A stretch of 52,790 nucleotides of DNA from a virus (IMGVR_UViG_3300049846_001564:1-52790); one strand, 5' to 3'; shown: positions 39,465 through 47,017, counted from the stretch's first letter. A program made the numbers and translations. The notes: a model not told the origin generated them from the letters alone.

Positions 39465-41321
39465 TTATGTTATTTCACAATTACCACCGGCACACGCTAA
39501 TTCACCCTTTGCATCAGTAGAATCATCTAATTCTACCACTTTGCTTAAATCAATATCATGTAATACTTTTACCAATTCATTATATCTATCTTCCGAAATA
39601 TCCTCAAAAGGAGCTTGTTTGTATGTATGATCCGAAAAAGGAAGTACTGATAATCCGGCATAAAACTCTTTATTCTCCCACATCCATTCCCCGACAATAT
39701 CCCATTCATCTTGTTTAATTGATATAGTTGCGGACACATTATGCTTATTCGACCCACTTCTATGTCCCCTAGCTATCCAATTAGTTTGGATTTGTTTAAC
39801 GCGTTCTAATAAGCTCAAAGGTGGTTCCGTTCTCAAAGTAGCCCCGTTTGGTGCTTTTTGCGGTATTCCAATAACAGCCGTATCATGCGGCCTAAAAAAT
39901 TCATCTTCAATCAATTCCGGATGATAAATAGATAAATAAGTATAGATAGATTCATTCTTACCTACCCTAACTCTTCTTATATAATAATCATTATGCCAAG
40001 CATGGATACCTGAACTAGTACCTAATACACATGAACTAGTACCGGATGGCTTTACGGTAGTGCATCTGGCTGCCTTATTGATACCAATTAAATCAGCTAC
40101 GCGCTCGTTCTCTTTTTTAACTATATCAGCCGCTTCTTTAATATTATAATTAAATACTGCATTAGAAGCTATACCAGTCATTCCTATACCTATTAAAGCT
40201 TCTTTTTCAGTTGTTCTTCTCCAAACATCTCTAAGATAATGGAAATCAGTATATCCGGCCTGCAATGTACCTATTAGCGCGGCCGCCTTAACTCTTTCAT
40301 TTAAATCTTCCTGAGATTCAATATTAGATACATTTACCTCACATAAATTACAAAATTGATATGGTCTAAGAGCAATTTCACAACAAGGATTGGTACCATA
40401 ATCTTTATCATTAGTAAAGAAAATACCTGGTTCACCTGCCCCTGATGCTTCTATTCTTTTCCATAAGTCCATAAAATATTCTTTAGTTATTTTATGTCTT
40501 AATAATACAGCTGAATTATTTGCTCTACCACGTTGGGGGTTTAATTCCCACCAAGATCCTGTCTTACAGGATATCATATCGTGATCATCTGCACTAAATA
40601 AACTAATTAATGCGGCTCTTCTTATACCACCTGCAAGTACCGCATCAGCTATATGGCATACGATATCATGCACTTCTAATGAAGTTAATTTTTCACCATC
40701 GACTTTTCTTTCCAATACTCCCTTAACCTTAACTAAACATTCCATTAATGGTTGCGGGCCTGGTGCTTTACCTCCCGACGTTATTAATCTAGCTCCTTTT
40801 GGTCTGATATCTCTAAAGTCAAATTCTATATCAGAAGTACCTTTAAAATAACTAGCCACTAGCGCTTTAACTGCATCAGCCCATCCTTCTATTGAGTCAC
40901 TGACCAAAAACCGTTTAGTTCGATTTTTATTAGGTTTCCTAATTTCAGGAAGATGTTCTATGTGATGTTTCTGTACGCTAAATCCTACACCAGTGCCTCC
41001 CAATAGTAAAAACATTACCTCGCTAAATGACCTATAATCATCTATAGGTAGATAACAACAATTATATATTCTATTAGGACTAATCTCTATAGGTTTACCT
41101 GCAAATTGTAAAGAACGCATAGACGGTAATACTTTTCTATCATATACCATCTTATACGCATTTTCTATTTCTTTTTTTAATTTAGGGTATTTTTTAATAT
41201 GCATCTCCTTATTTCTGGAGATTAACTCTTCCCACGTTTCTCTTCTTTCTAGGGCCGGTAAATACCGGCTATACTTCATAAAAACTGTTATATCACTTAA
41301 AATTTTGTTTGATAATTCCAT
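39465..41321 (-). CDS. nrdJ: Class II (adenosylcobalamin-dependent) ribonucleotide reductase
   Basis: 618 residues, shorter than Lactobacillus RTPR (about 739). RIYNCCYLPIDD holds a first active-site Cys, GTGVGFSVQK the nucleotide-binding region, and TNPCCEIALRPYQFCNLCEV the thiyl-radical Cys with the nearby Glu. CTTVKPSGTSSCVLGTSSGI is the conserved PSGT phosphate loop. The last residues ACAGGNCEIT give the C-terminal redox Cys pair. It reduces ribonucleotides without oxygen or an iron subunit, which fits a gene alone without nrdB. Confidence 0.92.
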   Translation of the reverse strand: MELSNKILSDITVFMKYSRYLPALERRETWEELISRNKEMHIKKYPKLKKEIENAYKMVYDRKVLPSMRSLQFAGKPIEISPNRIYNCCYLPIDDYRSFSEVMFLLLGGTGVGFSVQKHHIEHLPEIRKPNKNRTKRFLVSDSIEGWADAVKALVASYFKGTSDIEFDFRDIRPKGARLITSGGKAPGPQPLMECLVKVKGVLERKVDGEKLTSLEVHDIVCHIADAVLAGGIRRAALISLFSADDHDMISCKTGSWWELNPQRGRANNSAVLLRHKITKEYFMDLWKRIEASGAGEPGIFFTNDKDYGTNPCCEIALRPYQFCNLCEVNVSNIESQEDLNERVKAAALIGTLQAGYTDFHYLRDVWRRTTEKEALIGIGMTGIASNAVFNYNIKEAADIVKKENERVADLIGINKAARCTTVKPSGTSSCVLGTSSGIHAWHNDYYIRRVRVGKNESIYTYLSIYHPELIEDEFFRPHDTAVIGIPQKAPNGATLRTEPPLSLLERVKQIQTNWIARGHRSGSNKHNVSATISIKQDEWDIVGEWMWENKEFYAGLSVLPFSDHTYKQAPFEDISEDRYNELVKVLHDIDLSKVVELDDSTDAKGELACAGGNCEIT

Positions 41322-41340
41322 TAAAATTATTTTTTTTTAT

Positions 41341-41350
41341 TATAAATATA
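41341..41350 (-). promoter_or_regulatory. TATATTTATA promoter-like motif before the RNR gene
   Basis: Minus-strand TATATTTATA, 19 bases before the ATG at 41321, in the short gap after the helicase stop. Confidence 0.4.
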
Positions 41351-42727
41351 TCACCCTAAACTATCCCCGGACAGTTCTCTATACTTTGATGCTAAACTTT
41401 TACGCATATATTCATTACCATTATTAATCATTTCCTGGGTTTGTTTTCCTTGGTGCGATTCCGGTTCAAATATTTCAATTTTGCAATTTGCCATGTCCAA
41501 CCTACTAGGGAACGTAATTCCATCAACACCGAACCTATTTTTAATAACGGTCCATCTACCAGTACCTGCAATTTTATCAGTCATTTTTCTACTTAAAGAA
41601 ACTACAAAGTCTGCAACCATTAGTTTAGAATATGCTTCAGCTATTTTATCCCCACCAATAATATCCATTTCGGCAGCACTTCTATTTAATTGGGATGCTG
41701 AATATATAGGAAGTCCCAATTCTCCCGCCATACCTCGTAATTCTTCATATATACCGCCTAATATCTCATCTTTTCTAGAATTCTTATTAAAATGAGTACT
41801 AGATTCACGCAATAGATCGGCATAGTCTACTATAATAATATCCGGTTTAAATTCAGTAACTTTACATTTTTCAACGTGCGCCATTAATGTGTTTACTGAT
41901 GCGGTCTTTGTAGGATAATACTTTACTACTATTTTACCGGGCAATTTAGACACTGCGTCTTTAACATCATCCAAATGATACTTTAAATTAGTTTGTGCGA
42001 TGCCGGATACTAAACTATCTATTCTCTTACCTACATATGCTTCATTCAATTCCAATGTATAATATAAAGCATTCAATCCCATTTTGGCTGCATGAACTGC
42101 TATATTTACTAGTCCCATACTCTTACCTCCACCGGGCCCGGCAGCTAATATGATTAGCTCACCACTACCAAAGCCACCTTCGGTTATTTCATTAATGATA
42201 TCCCAGGGCGTAGGACGTACGTTCCTGGCAGCTTCTGAATACCGGACTTCTATATCTTCTTCATATCTATGGCCAATATTAGTATCAGCCCCCGCTTTAA
42301 GAGCAGAATCGATGCACCCTTTTATTGCGTCATAGTTGTTAATTTTTAAAAAATCAACTGACTTTAAAATTGCTTTTTTTAATTCTTGGTTCTTACAAAA
42401 TGCTAATGCTTCATCCTTTATAAATTGTAAATCTGTGGATTCTATTTGCTTAAGTACTTCTTTTAGTACATCAGCAATTAAGATTTTAAGAGGTTCATCA
42501 GCCAATTCCAATATCTTTACTTTCATAACAGACATGGACGGTGCTTCCTTATACTCTTTGTAATACTTAAATATTTGTTCTACAATCCATTGGGATTGTT
42601 CCGATTCAAAATACGTCGGATCTAAAATATCTAAAATTCTTTGGACAAACGCTTTATCCGAAAAAAGGGCGGCTATAACTTTTATTTGAAATGAATAACC
42701 AAAATAACTTAATTTATCTACTGACAT
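41351..42727 (-). CDS. Replicative DNA helicase, DnaB/gp41-like
   Basis: 458 residues. ITEGGFGSGELIILAAGPGG and GKSMGLVNIAVHAAKMG form the RecA-type Walker A region. NALYYTLELNEAYVGKRIDS is motif 1a, DIIIVDYADLLRES Walker B, and PIYSASQLNRSAAE motif 3. T4 gp41 is 475 residues. It unwinds the fork ahead of the family B polymerase. A promoter-like TATATTTATTATA sits just before the ATG. Confidence 0.92.
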   Translation of the reverse strand: MSVDKLSYFGYSFQIKVIAALFSDKAFVQRILDILDPTYFESEQSQWIVEQIFKYYKEYKEAPSMSVMKVKILELADEPLKILIADVLKEVLKQIESTDLQFIKDEALAFCKNQELKKAILKSVDFLKINNYDAIKGCIDSALKAGADTNIGHRYEEDIEVRYSEAARNVRPTPWDIINEITEGGFGSGELIILAAGPGGGKSMGLVNIAVHAAKMGLNALYYTLELNEAYVGKRIDSLVSGIAQTNLKYHLDDVKDAVSKLPGKIVVKYYPTKTASVNTLMAHVEKCKVTEFKPDIIIVDYADLLRESSTHFNKNSRKDEILGGIYEELRGMAGELGLPIYSASQLNRSAAEMDIIGGDKIAEAYSKLMVADFVVSLSRKMTDKIAGTGRWTVIKNRFGVDGITFPSRLDMANCKIEIFEPESHQGKQTQEMINNGNEYMRKSLASKYRELSGDSLG

Positions 42728-42730
42728 CTA

Positions 42731-42744
42731 TAATAAATATATTT
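42731..42744 (-). promoter_or_regulatory. Promoter-like motif directly before the helicase ATG
   Basis: TAAAATATATTTATTA on the minus strand ends 4 bases before the ATG at 42727. If it is a -10 element the mRNA would be almost leaderless. Confidence 0.35.
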
Positions 42745-42781
42745 TACCTGTATTAATTTAATATAAAAAAAATTCTTATAC

Positions 42782-42815
42782 AAAAAAAGATCCACACAAT
42801 TAAGTATGGATCTAT
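42782..42815 (-). terminator. Intrinsic terminator after the YkuK-like gene
   Basis: Stem AGATCCA/TGGATCT with a 12-nt loop followed by seven T on the minus strand, starting 5 bases after the stop at 42818. A standard rho-independent terminator. Confidence 0.85.
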
Positions 42816-42817
42816 TT

Positions 42818-43276
42818 CTATCTACATAATACGTCTGCGATTCTAACTGCAAAAGCCTCGCCTGGTTTACATCTAGTATGGAATCCAGATGCTTCACACA
42901 AACCTACTGCGCTAGGAAGTACTTTGTTACTTTCCCATTTCTTATTAGCATTTAAATCCAAGTCAATGTACTGAATTGGTATATTACAATCATCCCGTAA
43001 AAAGACAGCCACTTCATATGATCTTTGTACTTCACCCCATAACCTGGTGAATTGATCTTTTATTCTAGGTACTTTTTCCTTAGAATAAATTACGTGGCCA
43101 CCATTATTAGAATTAAAATGCAAAACAATAGCTGTAGCATATACCGTATAGTCGCCGTGATTCTGAGAGTCTGTTCCTACATATACACTAGTAAAAGGTA
43201 CCGATTTTAAATGGTCCTTAATATAAGATGATATGTTTTCAACAATAGTATTCGTGTCTAATCGCTTGTATTCCAT
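42818..43276 (-). CDS. YkuK/DUF458 RNase H-like protein
   Basis: 152 residues. FTSVYVGTDSQNHGDYTVYA is the YVGTDSQ start of the DUF458 (YkuK) RNase H-fold family. GGHVIYSKEKVPRIKDQFTR and WGEVQRSYEVAVFL hold the next acidic positions, and an SGFHTRCKPGEAFAVRIADV end follows. A nuclease function is predicted for the family but not proven. Ends TAG, directly before a terminator and after the tRNA region. Confidence 0.8.
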   Translation of the reverse strand: MEYKRLDTNTIVENISSYIKDHLKSVPFTSVYVGTDSQNHGDYTVYATAIVLHFNSNNGGHVIYSKEKVPRIKDQFTRLWGEVQRSYEVAVFLRDDCNIPIQYIDLDLNANKKWESNKVLPSAVGLCEASGFHTRCKPGEAFAVRIADVLCR

Positions 43277-43296
43277 AACATTCTAATTTAAATTGG

Positions 43297-43368
43297 AGGG
43301 CGGAGAGGGAATTGAACCCACATAAATTGTTTTGCAGACAACCACCTTACGCAATCGGACATCCGCCC
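43297..43368 (-). tRNA. tRNA-Cys (GCA)
   Basis: Acceptor GGGCGGA/TCCGCCC, T-arm TGGGTTCAATTCCC, anticodon stem GTTGT/ACAAT (G-U closing) with loop CTGCAAA, anticodon GCA. Confidence 0.88.
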
Positions 43369-43389
43369 TTGTTTATATATTGGTAAATT

Positions 43390-43753
43390 TGGTGGAGGAG
43401 GAGGGATTCGAACCCTCGTTTCCGATACCATTTTAAAGATTTTCTACAAGTTTAGTTATATTTTTCTAAATACACAAACTATCTATTTTTACAGAATAGA
43501 AACTGTTTACCACTCTTATTTATGATCACCTAATGGTCCGTGGTGATGGCTCTATTTTTAGGCTACTTCTAACACTTCAGGCTTGGCTTCCTGAGCAACA
43601 CGTGTAATAAAAGTTGGGATACTCATCATATCCTCAGAGTTATAAATGTTTCCACTTATAGTTACCTATTAATTTTTTAATCGCACACATTAATAGGCAA
43701 TGCGATACTTGCTTGTCAATAAACTAAATATCGGGGCTTTCCATGTCTCCCCC
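43390..43753 (-). ncRNA. ssrA: tmRNA
   Basis: 364 nt with encoded CCA. Ends pair as GGGGGAG/CTCCTCC including a G3-U70 wobble, the alanyl-tRNA synthetase signal. T-arm GAGGGTTCGAATCCCTC. H2 stem CCGATA/TATCGG. PK1: CCTATTAAT pairs with ATTAATAGG while TCGCA pairs with TGCGA in its loop. A tag frame at 43558-43596 reads AQEAKPEVLEVA then TAA and lies in a CTCAGG/CCTGAG hairpin, as in H5. tmRNA frees stalled ribosomes with SmpB; smpB is not seen in the window, so host SmpB is presumably used. Confidence 0.92.
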
Positions 43754-43758
43754 ATAAT

Positions 43759-43914
43759 GATTGCTAACTAAATAACTTTATCAGGTATCCCGTTGTCACG
43801 ACAGACGACTTCACACACCATAAGAAGCCAATGAGTATATAAATACTTGTCTAAGTGTGTACCCTTTCGCACCGTACTTCGTAGCTGTTATTCCACGCGT
43901 TGTAATTAGCAATC
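43759..43914 (-). ncRNA. Structured RNA candidate directly upstream of the tmRNA
   Basis: A perfect 9-bp helix GATTGCTAA/TTAGCAATC closes 138 nt without an ORF. Inside, ACACAC and GTGTGT can pair, as can GTAT and ATAC. The promoter-like CTATATTTATATA ends 7 bases before its first base, as expected for a start site here. It ends 5 bases before the tmRNA. It could be a 5' domain processed from the tmRNA precursor or an independent small RNA. No known family recognised. Confidence 0.6.
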
Positions 43915-43921
43915 TGGATCT

Positions 43922-43934
43922 TATATAAATATAG
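43922..43934 (-). promoter_or_regulatory. CTATATTTATATA promoter-like element
   Basis: Exact 13-mer CTATATTTATATA also present at 50063-50075 and 51156-51168, each time just before an RNA or small-gene unit. Positioned about 7 bases from the start of the structured RNA at 43914. Confidence 0.55.
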
Positions 43935-43940
43935 TTCAAG

Positions 43941-44012
43941 TACCCAATACAAGATTTGAACTCGTATCTTTGCGTTCGAAGCGCAAGATGTTATCCTTTA
44001 CACCAATCGGGC
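43941..44012 (-). tRNA. tRNA-Arg (TCG)
   Basis: Acceptor GCCCGAT/ATTGGGT, anticodon stem TTGCG/CGCAA with loop CTTCGAA. Anticodon TCG reads CGA. Confidence 0.85.
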
Positions 44013-44022
44013 AAATAATTAA

Positions 44023-44108
44023 TTGAGCTTAACCGGAATTCTGCTTTATCGTAACATTTGACTATTCCCTGACCAGAGTTTCGAAGCCTTGCTCACCGGC
44101 TAACTCAA
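44023..44108 (-). ncRNA. Stem-closed small RNA candidate between tRNAs
   Basis: 86 nt closed by a 13-bp helix with one bulge, TTGAGTTAGCCGG against CCGGTTAAGCTCAA. No T-loop or anticodon arm, so not a tRNA. The rest of the gap up to 44222 has a CTCGG/CCGAG hairpin but no ORF. Confidence 0.5.
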
Positions 44109-44222
44109 TTTAGGTTTCTACCTCGGTAGTGCAAATGATTTTTTAAATCTCCTACCTTAAGCAATGTAGTTCCGAGTTTTCTAATACATTTAAGTACTCG
44201 TTACGTTCTCTTATTAATTTAG

Positions 44223-44295
44223 TACCTCTACCGAGATTCGAACTCGGACAAACAGTTTCTAAGACTGTCCTGACTACCAATTACAGCATAGAGGC
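44223..44295 (-). tRNA. tRNA with Leu anticodon (TAG), short variable loop
   Basis: Acceptor GCCTCTA/TAGAGGT, anticodon stem ACAGT/ACTGT, loop CTTAGAA, T-arm CCGAGTTCGAATCTCGG. Variable loop only about 4 nt, unlike normal class II tRNA-Leu. Overlaps the last bases of the denV-like gene. Confidence 0.82.
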
Positions 44296-44652
44296 ATTTT
44301 TTGTTCTTTCTCTTATACGTTCTCTAATTATTAACTCATCTCTTTTAGTTGGAATATAATTATTCATTAAATGATCCGGTACATTATCCCAACAATTACC
44401 ATAGTAAGTAACATTATAGTTTCTACGTTTGCATTCTTTATAAAGTTCTTCATATCTGTTTTTTAAATATAATAACTTATCATAAAAAAATTTTACATGA
44501 CCTTTACCTAAAGTGAATTCTTTCGGCTGATCTTTTAAGTTGTACCTTCCTTTAACTATACAATTAGGAATCCTTTTTATTTCACGATGCTCGGCTATTA
44601 AATGCCTATTTGATAACTCCACAACCGGAATAGCTACATTTATTCTAGTCAT
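44281..44652 (-). CDS. denV: Pyrimidine dimer DNA glycosylase, DenV-like
   Basis: 123 residues against 138 in T4 endonuclease V. MTRINVAIPVVELSNRHLIA keeps the catalytic Thr2, and AEHREIKRIPNCI the Glu that corresponds to T4 Glu23. TLGKGHVKFFYDKLLYLKNR matches the central helix. The aromatic C-terminal tail of the T4 enzyme (WYKYY), which touches the dimer, is absent; the protein ends RERTKNASML. It cuts DNA at UV dimers. Located inside the tRNA cluster; its stop overlaps a tRNA 5' end. Confidence 0.9.
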   Translation of the reverse strand: MTRINVAIPVVELSNRHLIAEHREIKRIPNCIVKGRYNLKDQPKEFTLGKGHVKFFYDKLLYLKNRYEELYKECKRRNYNVTYYGNCWDNVPDHLMNNYIPTKRDELIIRERIRERTKNASML

Positions 44653-44666
44653 TTTTTAAAATTTAG

Positions 44667-44739
44667 TACCCGAACCGAGATTCGAACTCGGACACTTAGG
44701 TTTTGAGTCTAATACGACTACCAATTACGTCATTCGGGC
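44667..44739 (-). tRNA. tRNA with Leu anticodon (CAA), short variable loop
   Basis: Acceptor GCCCGAA/TTCGGGT, T-arm CCGAGTTCGAATCTCGG, anticodon loop CTCAAAA on a stem TTAGA/CCTAA with an A-C pair next to the loop. Class I variable loop. Confidence 0.78.
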
Positions 44740-44743
44740 ATAT

Positions 44744-44814
44744 ACGGATCATTTACCTAATATGATACTAATGGTGATCAAGTCCATAGGTAGGATTCGA
44801 ACCTACTTTTCCGT
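44744..44814 (-). ncRNA. Permuted tRNA-like gene P3
   Basis: 71 nt between two tRNAs. Order on the minus strand: ACGGA, short spacer, T-arm GTAGG TTCGAAT CCTAC, CTATGG, 9-nt linker, CCATTAG, D-arm TATCA...TGAT with GG in the loop, TCCGT. CTATGG pairs with CCATTAG (one bulge) as acceptor, and ACGGA pairs with TCCGT as anticodon stem. Thus every tRNA helix can form, but the gene starts and ends in the anticodon loop. Flanks are only 4-5 nt from the neighbouring tRNAs. Confidence 0.65.
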
Positions 44815-44819
44815 TTTTG

Positions 44820-44892
44820 TACCCCCACTCGGATTCGAACCGAGACACTTAGATTTTAAGCCTAATACGACTACCAATTACGTCATGGGGGC
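44820..44892 (-). tRNA. tRNA with Leu anticodon (TAA), short variable loop
   Basis: Acceptor GCCCCCA/TGGGGGT, anticodon stem TTAGG/TCTAA with loop CTTAAAA, T-arm CTCGGTTCGAATCCGAG. D-arm nearly identical to the CAA tRNA, so the two are paralogues. Confidence 0.82.
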
Positions 44893-44901
44893 AAATTAAA
44901 A

Positions 44902-45645
44902 CTATCCTATTTTATTTATTATATCTTTTTTACTTAATTTCATTGCTTCGGATGCATATATACTAGATTTAGGTCCATTAACCTTACTCTGTCCACTTGA
45001 AAAGCCTTCTGTATAATTAGTGGAATAAGCATACTGCCCCGATATATCTACTACGACAAAATTAGACTTTATATTTACAGACCATATACCGTGCTGTAAT
45101 AATAACTGTATATAAACAGTTTTCCATTTAAATCCTTTCTTTTCTAGATTTTCTAGATTTGCCGCCGTTTGTTTACTAAACGATACTTTATCATACGGTT
45201 TTTTGATACCGGCAAAGTCTACGTTCTTTTTACCTATTTTAAACTTAAAGTGAGTTTTATTTTGTTTTTGAATTAATGCGGTATATAAGCTACTAACTTT
45301 ATCTCTAATCTTCCCAATTGAATATTTTTTTAATTCCGCTTTAGCTTTAGCGTCTTTCGCAATTAAATCTTTAATTTTTTTAGGCGTGCTATTATTATCA
45401 TGCAATAAATCTGAAAGTTCTTTTCCATCAAAAACTTTATGCAAATCCAATCCTCGCGGGACATCATTTAGTGATGTCTGTTTTAAAATTTCAATTGGAT
45501 CATAATATTTTTCATTTAGCTGTGCGTGCTTCCATTCCGAACTACTTTTGTAAATTGTTCCATGTTTATATTCCTTTATGTTATCAAGTATAATTTTGCT
45601 AATAGCAGGAATAATTTCTTTTGCACTTTTCTTAACTAGAGCCAT
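44902..45645 (-). CDS. Hypothetical protein
   Basis: 247 residues, lysine-rich and soluble. Starts MALVKKSAKEIIPAISKIIL; central KIKDLIAKDAKAKAELKKYS; C-terminal part has GIWSVNIKSNFVVVDISGQY. No family recognised. It lies within the tRNA cluster with a TATATTTATA-type motif upstream and ends with TAG. Confidence 0.65.
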   Translation of the reverse strand: MALVKKSAKEIIPAISKIILDNIKEYKHGTIYKSSSEWKHAQLNEKYYDPIEILKQTSLNDVPRGLDLHKVFDGKELSDLLHDNNSTPKKIKDLIAKDAKAKAELKKYSIGKIRDKVSSLYTALIQKQNKTHFKFKIGKKNVDFAGIKKPYDKVSFSKQTAANLENLEKKGFKWKTVYIQLLLQHGIWSVNIKSNFVVVDISGQYAYSTNYTEGFSSGQSKVNGPKSSIYASEAMKLSKKDIINKIG

Positions 45646-45655
45646 TGTTTATTTT

Positions 45656-45667
45656 TATATAAATATT
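45656..45667 (-). promoter_or_regulatory. TATATTTATA-type motif
   Basis: AATATTTATATA about 10 bases before the ATG at 45645. Confidence 0.4.
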
Positions 45668-45682
45668 AAGAATTATTTTTTG

Positions 45683-45754
45683 AGCTTCTAACCGGGATCG
45701 GACCGATGAATCATCTTTACGAAAGACGTAGTTTACCAATTAACTTATAGAAGC
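45683..45754 (-). tRNA. tRNA-Thr (CGT)
   Basis: Acceptor GCTTCTA/TAGAAGC, anticodon stem CGTCT/AGATG with loop TTCGTAA. Confidence 0.83.
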
Positions 45755-45757
45755 GAG

Positions 45758-45830
45758 AGCACCCACCAGGTAACGATCCTGGTTCTCTAGTTTACAAAAC
45801 TAGACATCATCCATTAAATGCTTTGGGTGC
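45758..45830 (-). tRNA. tRNA-Thr (TGT)
   Basis: Acceptor GCACCCA/TGGGTGC, anticodon stem CTAGT/ACTAG with loop TTTGTAA. Confidence 0.87.
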
Positions 45831-45836
45831 TTCATA

Positions 45837-46250
45837 TTACTGATTCTTTTCATAACCAGAAAGATACCCAATAATATTTTGTTTACCAACCGGATTCATA
45901 CTATGAACCAAATAATCAGGTAATTTAAGTTTATGATCTATACAAAAGTCTACTAACCATTTAGCACATTCATATCCTGTCTTTTCTTTAAACCGTGAAT
46001 AGTTTCTATTATATGCATCCGGACCTTCATACATAGTAGGAGCATAATGTTCATCAGCTAAATCATGATCAAATGAAATTAATTCCGGGAAAGCACCATC
46101 CTCATCAAACTTATTAGTTATTTCCTGAATAAACTCATCATACGACCTAACTACTACCCATCGTAAATTATTATACAATGTATTATGAGTATATTTAAAA
46201 GCGTCCATAGGGCTTCTAAAATCATCTAAGAATAAATTATATTTCATCAT
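45837..46250 (-). CDS. Cyclic-phosphate-processing receiver-domain (cREC) protein
   Basis: 137 residues. YNLFLDDFRSPMDAF is the LDDxRxP start, VVVRSYDEFIQEI the VRSxxEA block and LISFDHDLADEH the SFDHDL motif of the cREC family, proposed to act on cyclic phosphates in RNA repair. Its place inside the tRNA cluster supports a tRNA-repair role. Enzyme activity is a family-level prediction. Confidence 0.75.
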   Translation of the reverse strand: MMKYNLFLDDFRSPMDAFKYTHNTLYNNLRWVVVRSYDEFIQEITNKFDEDGAFPELISFDHDLADEHYAPTMYEGPDAYNRNYSRFKEKTGYECAKWLVDFCIDHKLKLPDYLVHSMNPVGKQNIIGYLSGYEKNQ

Positions 46251-46271
46251 AATAACTAATTTTTATTTTTG

Positions 46272-46357
46272 CGGAAGATAATGGTAACGATCCATTCCGG
46301 GTTTAAAGCCCGACCTCTGTTTAGCAAACAGGTACAATACCTCTCTGTCAATCTTCC
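46272..46357 (-). tRNA. tRNA-Ser (GCT)
   Basis: 86 nt, acceptor GGAAGAT/ATCTTCC, loop TTGCTAA, long variable arm, discriminator G. Confidence 0.85.
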
Positions 46358-46365
46358 GTATCAAG

Positions 46366-46449
46366 CGGTAAGTAGAAGTGTCGATCTCCCATCCTTGTAG
46401 ACGCATCCTAGTTTTCAAGACTAGTTCCCAGGCCGCTGGGGTACTTACC
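46366..46449 (-). tRNA. tRNA-Ser (TGA)
   Basis: 84 nt, acceptor GGTAAGT/ACTTACC, anticodon stem CTAGT/ACTAG with loop CTTGAAA, long variable arm, discriminator G. Confidence 0.87.
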
Positions 46450-46457
46450 GTGTTATG

Positions 46458-46530
46458 TAGCTCTATAAGGATTCAAACCTTAACTCAATCATTCGTAGTG
46501 ATTAGTACTATTCAATTATACTATAGAGCC
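46458..46530 (-). tRNA. tRNA-Arg (ACG)
   Basis: Acceptor GGCTCTA/TAGAGCT, anticodon stem AATCA/TGATT with loop CTACGAA. A T-arm-like hairpin fragment lies just upstream at 46531-46575, with no full tRNA. Confidence 0.83.
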
Positions 46531-46575
46531 ATGCTGAATATCAAGCAGTTACCCGAACCGCCCGAAGTTCATTAG

Positions 46576-46648
46576 TACCCCTACTAGGATTCAAACCTAG
46601 ATACTGGGTTTAGAAGACCCAGGTCCTATTCTATTAAACGATAGGGGC
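46576..46648 (-). tRNA. tRNA-Arg (TCT)
   Basis: Acceptor GCCCCTA/TAGGGGT, anticodon stem TGGGT/ACCCA with loop CTTCTAA. Confidence 0.88.
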
Positions 46649-46654
46649 ATTTTG

Positions 46655-46727
46655 TGTTTCTACCAAGATTCAAACTCGGATAATCTCTTTAGGAAAGAGA
46701 TATGTTATTCAATTACATCATAGAAAC
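46655..46727 (-). tRNA. tRNA-Arg (CCT)
   Basis: Acceptor GTTTCTA/TAGAAAC, anticodon stem TCTCT/AGAGA with loop TTCCTAA. Confidence 0.87.
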
Positions 46728-46774
46728 AATATATAAATTTAATTTATTATTACATATAAACCAAATTTATTAAG

Positions 46775-46848
46775 GGTGTCCAATGGGTTACGATCCCATG
46801 TCCTTACTTTCACAGAGTAGCGCACTTACCAATTATGCTATGGACACC
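46775..46848 (-). tRNA. tRNA-His (GTG)
   Basis: Acceptor GTGTCCA/TGGACAC with the extra G at -1 opposite C73, the HisRS identity pair. Anticodon loop CTGTGAA. Confidence 0.88.
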
Positions 46849-46854
46849 ATTTTG

Positions 46855-46926
46855 CGCAAGTGGCAGGATTCGAACCCGCATAAGGCAGTTTTGGAGGCTG
46901 CTACCTAACCATTCGGACACACTTAC
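46855..46926 (-). tRNA. tRNA-Trp (CCA)
   Basis: Acceptor GTAAGTG/CACTTGC, loop CTCCAAA, discriminator G as expected for Trp. The base pair next to the loop is C-A. Confidence 0.82.
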
Positions 46927-46939
46927 GTATTTGTCATTG

Positions 46940-47012
46940 TGGGAAACAGTGGACTCGAACCACATTGCAGTTCGGTTTTACAGACCGTCTGACCAACCCC
47001 GGGCGATTTCCC
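46940..47012 (-). tRNA. tRNA-Tyr (GTA), short variable loop
   Basis: Acceptor GGGAAAT/GTTTCCC, loop CTGTAAA on stem CGGT/ACCG. Bacterial Tyr tRNAs usually have a long variable arm; this one does not. Confidence 0.8.
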
Positions 47013-47017
47013 AATTG

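Noticed and set aside
39569-39757. Small minus-strand ORF inside the RNR gene
   Set aside because: Out-of-frame shadow of the conserved RNR coding sequence.
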